Source: Thiotrichales bacterium
GTDB lineage: Bacteria > Pseudomonadota > Gammaproteobacteria > Francisellales > CACEW01
Direction of reading: 5' to 3'
Assembly (NCBI GenBank): GCA_023266165.1
Contig: JAHFRR010000031.1
Span: 1 to 12,369 of the forward strand
Length of the DNA stretch: 12,369 bases
In this document: positions 1 to 6,843 of the stretch, piece after piece
Layout of the letters: every line of letters begins with the position of its first letter
How positions within the stretch are numbered: position 1 is the first letter of the stretch
The notes under the pieces: generated by a model
What the model saw: only the letters and a program-made list of their open reading frames with translations
Told to the model about the DNA's origin: nothing
Databases searched by the model: none
Program-made: the position numbers and the translations under genes

Positions 1-563
1 AAATCACACCTGATATTGACGAGCGTGCATATCCCCATGAAACGCCCACAGATCACGTCTGTCGCTTGGCTCAGGAAAAAGCACAAGCGGTTTTAGCTAA
101 ATATCAACATACTGCATCTGACCCTGAACCTGCCTTAATTATTGCATCAGACCAAGTCGCACTCGTTAAAAATCAAATTATAGGGAAGCCTCACACAGTC
201 GAAAAAGCGTTTGAAGTCCTGCAAGCGCTCTCGGGTGAGACCATCAGGTTCTATAACGGCATCTCTGTTGTGTATCTTCGCAATCAGCAGCATCAACAGA
301 TCACCCGTTTAACCTATACGGATGTCGTATTTCGTGTGCTCTCAGATCGAGAGATCAGGGCCTATCTTGCGCGTGAACAGCCCCTGTCTTGCGCAGGAAG
401 CTTCAAGAGTGAAGGCTTAGGCATTGCCCTGGTTGAACGCATCCTAGGAGAAGATCCGCATGGTCTCATTGGCTTGCCCATTATTGAAGTCTTTACAATT
501 TTTCGAGAAATGGACGTTGAGCCTTTGCTGCAAGCTTTTACTCCCCCCGCCGTACCTCAATAA
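1..563 (+). CDS. yceF: Maf-like nucleotide pyrophosphatase, YceF type (5' end outside window)
   Basis: Nucleoside triphosphate pyrophosphatase of the Maf/HAM1 fold; the E. coli YceF branch prefers 7-methyl-GTP and is thought to clean up modified nucleotides in the cytoplasm. The reading frame is open to the left edge (first full codon at base 3), and the residues before the first internal start already match the family (DIDE near the start, then RLAQEKA). Visible family blocks are ASDQV followed by IIGKP, FYNGISVVY, and the long conserved block CAGSFKSEGLGIALVERI ending in GLPI. The CAGSFKSEG form and overall similarity point to YceF rather than the dTTP/UTP-specific YhdE. The N-terminal SxSPRR substrate loop lies outside the window. 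It is convergent with relA and their 3' ends overlap by 26 bp. The family call is firm; the m7GTP preference is inferred from the subgroup. Confidence 0.93.
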   Translation, partial: ITPDIDERAYPHETPTDHVCRLAQEKAQAVLAKYQHTASDPEPALIIASDQVALVKNQIIGKPHTVEKAFEVLQALSGETIRFYNGISVVYLRNQQHQQITRLTYTDVVFRVLSDREIRAYLAREQPLSCAGSFKSEGLGIALVERILGEDPHGLIGLPIIEVFTIFREMDVEPLLQAFTPPAVPQ

Positions 564-2601
564 CCTCAGGGAGCCTGGCCAGCATGTTTTGCAGCTCGGC
601 CAATCGATCGCGCGATTCGATCTCCAAAGCCAATCGTATCAAGTCAAGCTCTCTCTCACGTGCACGCTGAGTATGAAGCCCTAAAATACCAATCTTTTGC
701 TGCGCCAAAAGCTGCGTTAAGGCTTTCAGCGTGACATCTCGCTGCTGAGAGACCAACACAAGGCTCACTTCATAACGCCCCATCTCACGACCCCAGTGGA
801 CAGGAACAATCCGTTCAAGAGATCTTGCTTGCATCATCTGCAGGGCAGGACACTGCATGCGATGAATCGTCACCCCACGCCCTTGTGTAATATATCCCTG
901 CACCCCATCACCATACACAGGCTTACAGCACCCTGCCATACGAAACATCATGTTATCTACGCCATGAATCGTCAGAGCCTCTGTGTTGAGTTTTGAGGGG
1001 TGTTTAACGGCAAGCGATGAAAGGTCTGGCAGCGGGGCGCTCAGAGATTCGAGTTTATCTATTTTATCTGACTTCTCAGGCTTTTCAGACTTATCAGACT
1101 TATCAGATTTTTCAGCTTTCTCAAGAGAGGCAACGGGATCTTGCTCACGAAACCATTGCTGGACTTTTTGACGCGCGCGCGGTGAGTTTAAAACACCCGT
1201 ACGTTTGTCCAGCCAATCCCGACTCGGCTTGATCTCAGCACGTGTTAAAATCTCAACTCGCTGCCCTGTTTGCAGATGTGTGGTCATGGGCACCATCACG
1301 CCATCGACTTTGGCCCCTCGAAATCGATGTCCAATCGTGGTGTGCACCCGATAGGCGAAATCCAAGGGTGTTGAGCCCATTGGAAGATCAAACACATCGC
1401 CTTGAGGGGTTAACACATAGATACGATCATCCTGTGGATGAGGCGTATCTTGTGAGGAGGACGCTCCCAACTCTTTTTGCCATTCCAACAAACTGCGAAG
1501 CCAATGAATGCGGCTCTCAAGCCCTATATCACGTCCATGACCTTCTTTATATCTCCAGTGCGCTGCAACGCCCATTTCAGAATCTTCATGCATCTCAAAT
1601 GTGCGAATTTGTACCTCAATCAAGCGTCCCTGTGGACCCTGGATCACTGTGTGAATAGACTGATACCCATTGGGTTTGGGAGAGGCAATGTAATCCGAGA
1701 ACTCACTTTGAATGGGCATAAAATGCTCGTGAATCAGGCTTAATAATCGATAGCAACTGTTAATATCTTGGGTGAGTAACCTCACAGCACGAATGTCAAA
1801 AAGTGCATCAAAGTCTAGGTGTTTCTTCTCCATTTTACGAAAAATGCTGAAGATATGCTTCACACGCCCACTGATCTCTGCCTTGATTTTTTGAGTCTGG
1901 ATCAAAGTCTCGAGCATACGCATAAAATCTGCCATATAACGCTCACGATCCTGACGACGCTCATCTAACTGTTGTTTGATATGGGCGTAGGCTGCGGGAT
2001 GGGTCACATGAAAGGCCAGATCTTCCATTTCCCACTTGAGCTGCCCTATCCCTAAACGATTGGCCAGCGGAGCATAGATGACGGACACACGCTGGGCCAG
2101 CCTCTTTTGCTGTGCTGCCTCTAAGCGATCCAGATGTCTCAACAAAAACACCTGCAAAGCCAACTGAATCAAGACCACACGCACATCATTCACCATGGTC
2201 AAGAGCATTTTGCGCAAGGCTTCACTATTACCTGCAGATCGACCCTGGTCTATCAGCACCTCCAAAGAATGTAATTGCCAAGCGCCAAGCACCATACGTA
2301 CTAGATCTGGCGCAAATAATTCTCCTAATTTTTTTTCAGACAACACCTGTGAAGTATAAAACGGATAAATCAATGCAGCAGAGAGCGTAGTAGGGCCTGC
2401 CAATAACTCACTGAGAATCGCTGCCATCCACAGACCCTGGTTCATGGCATCGGGGGCATTGAGTGCTAAGCCTTGCGTATAGGTTTTTTCAATCTCTACC
2501 ACACTGTCTTTGGGGTATCGTCCATAGAGATAAACAAACCACGCCGCCGCATCAACCTCCAGAGAGTCTAATAAGGGTATCTGATGGGTGACTTGAACCA
2601 T
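538..2601 (-). CDS. relA: GTP pyrophosphokinase RelA, monofunctional (p)ppGpp synthetase with altered linker region
   Basis: Ribosome-associated synthetase that transfers pyrophosphate from ATP to GTP/GDP when uncharged tRNA enters the A site. At 687 aa it is shorter than E. coli RelA (744 aa). In order: pseudo-hydrolase domain about 1-190, with IYPFYTSQ at 78-85 where active hydrolases carry the HD...ED motif; synthetase about 190-355, with KHIFSIFRKM, the EFSD motif at 300-303 and YQSIHT; TGS domain about 391-454, with the H425 equivalent of the tRNA-end-contacting histidine; zinc-finger domain with C558, C559, H580 and C584 at E. coli spacing; ACT domain about 605-687. The helical domain expected between TGS and zinc finger is shortened and holds K-x-D/E repeats at 495-515. 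The EFSD motif and dead HD site mark it as RelA, not SpoT. The start has an AGAGGA site 7 nt upstream and matches the E. coli N-terminus (MVxV). It follows the VOC gene by 46 bp. Confidence 0.95.
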   Translation of the reverse strand: MVQVTHQIPLLDSLEVDAAAWFVYLYGRYPKDSVVEIEKTYTQGLALNAPDAMNQGLWMAAILSELLAGPTTLSAALIYPFYTSQVLSEKKLGELFAPDLVRMVLGAWQLHSLEVLIDQGRSAGNSEALRKMLLTMVNDVRVVLIQLALQVFLLRHLDRLEAAQQKRLAQRVSVIYAPLANRLGIGQLKWEMEDLAFHVTHPAAYAHIKQQLDERRQDRERYMADFMRMLETLIQTQKIKAEISGRVKHIFSIFRKMEKKHLDFDALFDIRAVRLLTQDINSCYRLLSLIHEHFMPIQSEFSDYIASPKPNGYQSIHTVIQGPQGRLIEVQIRTFEMHEDSEMGVAAHWRYKEGHGRDIGLESRIHWLRSLLEWQKELGASSSQDTPHPQDDRIYVLTPQGDVFDLPMGSTPLDFAYRVHTTIGHRFRGAKVDGVMVPMTTHLQTGQRVEILTRAEIKPSRDWLDKRTGVLNSPRARQKVQQWFREQDPVASLEKAEKSDKSDKSEKPEKSDKIDKLESLSAPLPDLSSLAVKHPSKLNTEALTIHGVDNMMFRMAGCCKPVYGDGVQGYITQGRGVTIHRMQCPALQMMQARSLERIVPVHWGREMGRYEVSLVLVSQQRDVTLKALTQLLAQQKIGILGLHTQRARERELDLIRLALEIESRDRLAELQNMLARLPEVIEVRRGE
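1057..1119 (-). repeat. Seven tandem 9-bp units inside relA
   Basis: Read on the minus strand, seven consecutive 9-bp units encode the tripeptides KAE, KSD, KSD, KSE, KPE, KSD and KID (RelA residues 495-515). On the plus strand the near-identical core TTATCAGAC is visible around 1091-1108. The period is a multiple of three, so gain or loss of units keeps the frame. The tract lies between the TGS and zinc-finger domains and encodes a charged, probably disordered linker. Confidence 0.85.
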
Positions 2602-2647
2602 AGTGTGATCCTCTGCCTTCTATAGAAACTCAGTGCTATCTTCTGCT

Positions 2648-3031
2648 CTATGAGTCAGCAGGAGGCTCCCACAACTCTATGCGATTGCCCTCAGGATCCA
2701 TCACCCATCCAAATTTACCGTATTCTGATGCTTCTACTTTGGCATCAACAGCACACCCTTCAGCACGCAGCAAGCTGAGTAAGGTATGAAGATCCTCAAC
2801 GCGATAATTAATCATGAAGGGCGCGGTGCTGGGTGCGAGATGTTCAGACGTGGAAAACACATTCCAGAGTGTGACACCCGTCACATGCGGCTTGCCCTCA
2901 GCATTCCATGGGAATATTGCACCACCCCAGTCTTGAACGTCAATACCTAAGTGCTTGCGATACCACTCGCCTAATGCTTTAGGATCTTTGGCTTTAAAAA
3001 AAATTCCGCCGATTCCGGTGACACGCTTCAT
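2648..3031 (-). CDS. VOC superfamily protein (glyoxalase/bleomycin-resistance fold)
   Basis: Small 127-aa cytoplasmic protein of the vicinal oxygen chelate superfamily, whose members include glyoxalases, ring-cleavage dioxygenases and antibiotic-binding proteins. Typical features are the opening strand and helix (GIGGIFFKAKDPKALGEWY at 7-25), a central beta stretch, and the C-terminal GxVxDPEGNRIELWEP block at about 107-123 with a candidate metal-ligand glutamate in IELWEP. The usual N-terminal metal-ligand histidine is not obvious in the first strand, so catalytic activity is uncertain. Substrate unknown. The start is supported by an AAAGGA site about 9 nt upstream and a promoter at 3069-3096. 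It lies 46 bp upstream of relA on the same strand and is probably co-transcribed, but no functional link is known. Confidence 0.85.
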   Translation of the reverse strand: MKRVTGIGGIFFKAKDPKALGEWYRKHLGIDVQDWGGAIFPWNAEGKPHVTGVTLWNVFSTSEHLAPSTAPFMINYRVEDLHTLLSLLRAEGCAVDAKVEASEYGKFGWVMDPEGNRIELWEPPADS

Positions 3032-3068
3032 TTAATGTAATCCTTTTATGGTTTGGTATCTTATTGAT

Positions 3069-3096
3069 ATCTTAACATGTTTTTGACCTCTATCAA
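3069..3096 (-). promoter_or_regulatory. Sigma-70-type promoter for the VOC gene and relA
   Basis: On the minus strand, a -35 box TTGATA (plus-strand 3091-3096) is separated by 16 bp from a -10 box TAAGAT (3069-3074). A TG one base upstream of the -10 makes it an extended -10. Transcription would start near 3061, leaving a leader of about 30 nt with the AAAGGA ribosome site. Confidence 0.6.
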
Positions 3097-3108
3097 GTAA
3101 GAGACTGA

Positions 3109-3132
3109 CAGGTACTTGCAGGTACTTGCAGG
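3109..3132 (+). repeat. Tandem 10-bp direct repeat upstream of the methyltransferase gene
   Basis: CAGGTACTTG occurs twice head to tail (3109-3118 and 3119-3128) and is followed by a partial third copy, CAGG. The second copy supplies most of the proposed -35 box TTGCAG at 3126-3131. The first copy has the same hexamer 10 bp further upstream, which is out of spacing. Confidence 0.9.
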
Positions 3133-3154
3133 GTGTGAAGCTTCCCGTTATGAT
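3126..3154 (+). promoter_or_regulatory. Promoter of the RlmM-like gene, directly abutting the start codon
   Basis: A -35 box TTGCAG (3126-3131), a 17-bp spacer and a -10 box TATGAT (3149-3154). The normal start distance puts +1 at about 3161-3163, which is at or beside the ATG at 3163. No Shine-Dalgarno sequence precedes that ATG. Confidence 0.6.
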
Positions 3155-3162
3155 TCCCTTTC

Positions 3163-4107
3163 ATGAATACTTATTTCTCCAAACCTGAATTTGTCAGCCT
3201 CCTGATCCAAGAGTTAGGGGATCCAGAAGCGCGCGTATTCAATAGCCCTGGGCTCTCTATTGTCCTCAGTCAGCAAAAGGGTGAGCCTGCCTTTGCCCTG
3301 GATATCTGGCAAGAGGCTCAGATCGCTCAGATCGATTCGATTGGACATGCCGTCAAGCTTTTAAAATCTCAGGGGATTTTTGGGTATCATAAGGCTTTTA
3401 GCCATCAAGGGCGAGGGGTTCTTATTCAAGAAACCTTACGTAAAGTCCCTGATTTTAATGGCATCGTGTTTCCCATCGCACCTGATATCGCACCTGATGT
3501 CACTGGCATCAAAAAACTTAAAAAATGGGGTGGGTTTTGTTTGCTTGATGCCCATACCCTGCTATTTTCAAAAAACGTCTGGAAAGCCATACCAGGTGGG
3601 GTGATAACATTTCTAGAAAACAAAAATGATCCGCCTAATCGGGCCTATCTCAAACTCTGGGAAGCCTTGACCTGGTGGGGCGTGTATCCAAAACCAGGAG
3701 ATCAATGTGTGGATTTTGGAGCATCTCCAGGGGGTTGGAGCTGGGTCTTAAGTACATTCGGGGCCCATGTTTTGGCAATTGATAAAGCGCCCCTAGCGCC
3801 TTCTCTTCAAAGGCTTACCCATATTGAATCTCGACACGTCAGTGCGTTTTCCATTAAGCCTGGTTCATTGGGCGCACTAGACTGGTTCGTTGCGGATATT
3901 GCCTGCTATCCAGAACGCCTCTTGCCCTGGATCCAAGCCTGGATCGCTTCTCACACGCTCAAGCGGATGATCTGCACGATCAAGTTGCAGGGAGCGGTTG
4001 ATCTTAAGGTTATTCGCGCCTTTCAAGAGATCCCTCATGGGCGTGTGATCCATCTGTGGCATAACAAGCATGAACTGACATTCCTATGGCCTGCAACTCC
4101 GATATAA
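3163..4107 (+). CDS. RlmM/FtsJ-like rRNA 2'-O-ribose methyltransferase
   Basis: S-adenosylmethionine-dependent RNA 2'-O-methyltransferase related to RlmM, which modifies C2498 of 23S rRNA in E. coli. The N-terminal part (about 1-145) is an RNA-binding region. The C-terminal Rossmann domain begins with PPNRAYLKLWEAL at 157-169, followed by the SAM-binding motif VDFGASPGGW at 183-192. The FtsJ-type catalytic tetrad can be assigned as K164, D245, K274 and E304 (AYLK, VAD, TIK, HEL). At 314 aa it is shorter than E. coli RlmM (366 aa), and the C-terminal strands (HNKHELTFLW) resemble an RlmM-like subgroup I associate with other proteobacteria. The exact nucleotide modified is therefore inferred, and I give no symbol. 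The ATG at 3163 is the only plausible early start and lacks a ribosome-binding site. It is transcribed divergently from the VOC-relA unit. Confidence 0.85.
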   Translation: MNTYFSKPEFVSLLIQELGDPEARVFNSPGLSIVLSQQKGEPAFALDIWQEAQIAQIDSIGHAVKLLKSQGIFGYHKAFSHQGRGVLIQETLRKVPDFNGIVFPIAPDIAPDVTGIKKLKKWGGFCLLDAHTLLFSKNVWKAIPGGVITFLENKNDPPNRAYLKLWEALTWWGVYPKPGDQCVDFGASPGGWSWVLSTFGAHVLAIDKAPLAPSLQRLTHIESRHVSAFSIKPGSLGALDWFVADIACYPERLLPWIQAWIASHTLKRMICTIKLQGAVDLKVIRAFQEIPHGRVIHLWHNKHELTFLWPATPI

Positions 4108-4149
4108 ATATTTTATACCCAAAAAGACGAAATAAAAATCAAAAAGGTC

Positions 4150-4178
4150 TTTACAAGATCATTTTTGTGCTTTACACT
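4150..4178 (+). promoter_or_regulatory. Candidate distal promoter upstream of gyrB
   Basis: A -35 box TTTACA (4150-4155), exactly 17 bp, then a -10 box TACACT (4173-4178). The predicted start is about 4185-4186, only a few bases before the 5' arm of the hairpin at 4189-4254. It could drive a small RNA or a long gyrB leader. Confidence 0.45.
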
Positions 4179-4185
4179 GGATTTT

Positions 4186-4262
4186 GTCGGCAGCGATGTT
4201 TGCAATGGACGGCATCTTTTTTTGGGGCAAGAAGCTCTTCCACACATCGCTGCCCTTATTTT
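4186..4262 (+). ncRNA. Candidate hairpin small RNA or structured gyrB leader
   Basis: An 11-bp perfect inverted repeat, GGCAGCGATGT (4189-4199) with ACATCGCTGCC (4244-4254), extends past one mismatch to 13 of 14 pairs (4189-4202 with 4241-4254). The loop is 38 nt and contains TTTTTTTGGGG. A good promoter lies immediately upstream and the T-rich CTTATTTTAATA follows the stem, so a discrete RNA of about 77 nt is possible. It could instead be a leader structure for gyrB or a terminator for the methyltransferase gene. I recognise no known RNA family. Confidence 0.35.
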
Positions 4263-4290
4263 AATAGACGCGCATACTCATCTATCCAAA

Positions 4291-4322
4291 TTTACCCTCA
4301 CGCATTCGCCTTTTGAGGTAAA
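4291..4322. promoter_or_regulatory. Imperfect palindrome overlapping the gyrB promoter region
   Basis: The left arm TTTACCCTCA (4291-4300) mirrors the right arm TGAGGTAAA (4314-4322) with one extra C, around a 13-nt centre. It ends four bases before the extended -10 element at 4326-4334, so a protein bound here would overlap RNA polymerase. An operator is the likeliest reading; a cruciform sensitive to supercoiling is another. Confidence 0.35.
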
Positions 4323-4325
4323 TTT

Positions 4326-4334
4326 TGATACAAT
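4326..4334 (+). promoter_or_regulatory. Extended -10 promoter of gyrB
   Basis: TGATACAAT fits the extended -10 pattern TGn-TATAAT with one mismatch in the hexamer. No good -35 box is found 16-18 bp upstream, which is usual for extended -10 promoters. Transcription would start near 4341, giving a leader of about 20-25 nt containing the AAGAGGA site. Confidence 0.5.
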
Positions 4335-4351
4335 GGCCAGTCAAAAATAAT

Positions 4352-4358
4352 AAGAGGA
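4352..4358 (+). promoter_or_regulatory. Ribosome-binding site that bears on the gyrB start
   Basis: AAGAGGA ends at 4358. It is one base from the ATG at 4360, too close for normal initiation, but seven bases from the in-frame GTG at 4366. The spacing favours GTG 4366 as the true start. Confidence 0.6.
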
Positions 4359-4359
4359 T

Positions 4360-6819
4360 ATGACCGTGTCGGATGAAGCACTCAAGGCCCAACAAGCGCC
4401 AGCACCACAAGCCTATGATGAATCCAGCATTCAAGTGCTAGAGGGCTTAGATGCCGTTCGAAAACGCCCTGGTATGTACATTGGAGACACGGATGATGGC
4501 TCTGGATTTCACCATATGGTCTTTGAGGTGGTGGATAACGCCATCGATGAGGCTTTGGCAGGGTATTGCACGCGTGTCAAAGTCATCATTCATCCTGATG
4601 ACTCCGTCTCGGTAGACGATAACGGCCGCGGAATTCCTGTCGGGATTCATGCGACAGAGAAGCGTTCAGCGGCTGAAGTCATTCTCACAATTCTCCATGC
4701 GGGCGGTAAGTTTAATAGCAACTCCTATAAAGTCTCTGGGGGTTTGCATGGTGTTGGGGTCTCGGTCGTCAACGCGCTCTCTGAAATCTTAGAAGTGACG
4801 ATCCAGCGCGAAGGCCATATTCACCATCAGGTCTACCATCTGGGTGTACCCGATGCGCCTTTAAAAGTCATTGGAGATAGCGCGGCAACAGGCACACTGG
4901 TTCGCTTCAAACCCAGCCCCATCATATTCAATAACGTCTTGACGTTTAACTATGATATCTTAGCCAAACGCTTGCGAGAGTTGTCTTTCTTGAACTCAGG
5001 GGTGCGCATCGAGTTGCTGGATGAGCGAGGCGAAGGGCGCTCGGATGTTTTTGAATATATCGGCGGCATCGAAGCTTTTGTGGGGTATCTCAATCAAAAT
5101 AAAACCCTCGCTCACGAGAAAGCCTTCAGCCTCAATGCCACTCGGGATAATATTACCGTAGAACTCGCCATGCAATGGAATGACGGTTTCCAAGAAAATA
5201 TTTATTGCTATACCAACAATATCCCTCAAAGAGATGGGGGTTCCCACCTTGCAGGGTTTAGAGCAGGGCTCACTCGCACCCTCAATACCTTCATTGAAAA
5301 AGAAGGTATTGCTAAAAAAGATAAAATCGCAACGACAGGGGATGATGCCCGCGAAGGCTTAACCGCTGTGCTGTCTGTCAAAGTTCCGGATCCTAAGTTT
5401 TCATCTCAAACTAAAGACAAACTGGTCTCCTCTGAAGTCAAGCCCGTGGTCGAAGCCCTGATCAGCGAGCGGTTCCAAGAGTTTCTTTTAGAAAACCCTC
5501 AAGATGCCAAAGCCATTGTGGGCAAAATGATGGATGCAGCGCGAGCGCGAGAAGCGGCACGTAAAGCGCGTGAGATGACACGACGCAAAAGTGCTTTAGA
5601 TATTGCAGGCTTGCCCGGTAAGTTGGCGGATTGCCAAGAGAAAGACCCTGCGCGTTCAGAGCTTTACTTGGTAGAGGGAGACTCCGCAGGCGGCTCTGCC
5701 AAACAAGCTCGAGATCGGCGTACTCAAGCGATTTTACCCCTAAAAGGTAAGATTTTGAATGTCGAAAAAGCACGATTTGATAAGATGCTGGCATCACAAG
5801 AAGTCGGAACGTTGATTATCGCTTTAGGGTGCGGGATTGGACGCGACGAGTATAATCCGGATAAATTGCGTTACCATCGCATTATTATCATGACGGATGC
5901 TGATGTCGATGGCTCGCATATTCGAACCTTGCTGCTCACCTTCTTCTATCGCCAAATGCGTGAGATTGTCGAGCGTGGGCACATCTATATCGCACAACCC
6001 CCGTTGTATAAAGTGAAAAAAGGCAAACAAGAGACCTATGTCAAAGACGATGCAGCCCTGGATGCCTACCTCACCCAGATTGCCATCTCAGATGCCTCCC
6101 TCCTCTCAAAACCCAACAGCGTACCAGTCCAAGGGCCTGTATTAGAACGTCTGATTCACCTATACCAGAAAAATCAGTCTATTGTCAAAAGACTTTCCAG
6201 ACGATATCCCATAGATGTCTTAGAAGCCTTGCCGTATCTCAGCCCTGCACCACAAGACTTTACAGCACAATCAACACTGGAAGCCTGGTGGGTCAAAGGG
6301 TTGGAAGCATTAATTCCAGCGGGTTCTAAAACCCTGAAGATGCGCTTTGGGATCCAACCTACCGATGACAGTGGGCGTTTTGCCATGACGGTGGATGTCA
6401 TTGCACATGGTGTGCATCATGCGTATCTCTTTTTACCCGTCTTTTTTCAAAGCACAGAGTATAAGTCTTTGCTGGATCTAGGGCGCAATCTTCAGGATCT
6501 CATCTCTCCTGGACAATCTATTATCCGCCGTGCAGATCGAGAGCAAGTCGTGGATTCCTTCAAAGCTGCGCATGAATGGCTGATGAAAGAAGCACGCCGT
6601 GGTCAAACCGTTCAGCGCTATAAGGGCCTGGGAGAGATGAACCCCGAGCAACTCTGGGAAACCACCATGGATCCTGCTGTTCGACGCCTCCTGCGTGTCA
6701 CCATCCAAGATGCCATGACCGCGGATCAAATCTTTACAACCCTCATGGGAGATCAGGTTGAGCCACGTCGAGACTTTATCCAAGAAAATGCATTGAATGC
6801 TGAGAATCTGGATGTCTAG
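4360..6819 (+). CDS. gyrB: DNA gyrase subunit B
   Basis: ATPase subunit of the A2B2 type II topoisomerase that introduces negative supercoils. At 819 aa it is close to the gammaproteobacterial length (about 804). The GHKL ATPase domain shows EVVDNAIDEA with N60, DDNGRGIP with D87, and GGLHGVG at 127-133. The transducer domain follows. The TOPRIM domain has EGDSAGG at 439-445 and DADVDG at 513-518. The Gram-negative insertion follows, and RYKGLGEMNPEQLWETTMDP begins at 753. The C-terminus is very like E. coli GyrB (VEPRRxFIxENAL). Quinolone-region residues match wild type (EGDSAGG; LKGKILNVEKARFDKML). The ATG at 4360 is given, but GTG 4366 has better ribosome-site spacing. The gene is not preceded by dnaA-dnaN-recF as in many bacteria. 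It is followed after 24 bp by rsgA. Confidence 0.99.
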   Translation: MTVSDEALKAQQAPAPQAYDESSIQVLEGLDAVRKRPGMYIGDTDDGSGFHHMVFEVVDNAIDEALAGYCTRVKVIIHPDDSVSVDDNGRGIPVGIHATEKRSAAEVILTILHAGGKFNSNSYKVSGGLHGVGVSVVNALSEILEVTIQREGHIHHQVYHLGVPDAPLKVIGDSAATGTLVRFKPSPIIFNNVLTFNYDILAKRLRELSFLNSGVRIELLDERGEGRSDVFEYIGGIEAFVGYLNQNKTLAHEKAFSLNATRDNITVELAMQWNDGFQENIYCYTNNIPQRDGGSHLAGFRAGLTRTLNTFIEKEGIAKKDKIATTGDDAREGLTAVLSVKVPDPKFSSQTKDKLVSSEVKPVVEALISERFQEFLLENPQDAKAIVGKMMDAARAREAARKAREMTRRKSALDIAGLPGKLADCQEKDPARSELYLVEGDSAGGSAKQARDRRTQAILPLKGKILNVEKARFDKMLASQEVGTLIIALGCGIGRDEYNPDKLRYHRIIIMTDADVDGSHIRTLLLTFFYRQMREIVERGHIYIAQPPLYKVKKGKQETYVKDDAALDAYLTQIAISDASLLSKPNSVPVQGPVLERLIHLYQKNQSIVKRLSRRYPIDVLEALPYLSPAPQDFTAQSTLEAWWVKGLEALIPAGSKTLKMRFGIQPTDDSGRFAMTVDVIAHGVHHAYLFLPVFFQSTEYKSLLDLGRNLQDLISPGQSIIRRADREQVVDSFKAAHEWLMKEARRGQTVQRYKGLGEMNPEQLWETTMDPAVRRLLRVTIQDAMTADQIFTTLMGDQVEPRRDFIQENALNAENLDV

Positions 6820-6843
6820 CCATGATCAACATAGGCCAACCTC

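Noticed and set aside
796..1743. Plus-strand open frames inside relA
   Set aside because: They are antisense shadows of a well-conserved protein, with low-complexity or non-protein-like translations.
4123..4152. AAAGAC/GTCTTT inverted repeat after the methyltransferase gene as terminator
   Set aside because: Only six weak pairs around an 18-nt A-rich loop and no T-run directly after it.
4165..4350. Small open frames (61 and 76 codons) in the gap upstream of gyrB
   Set aside because: They overlap the promoter, hairpin and palindrome signals, have no ribosome site and show no protein-like composition.
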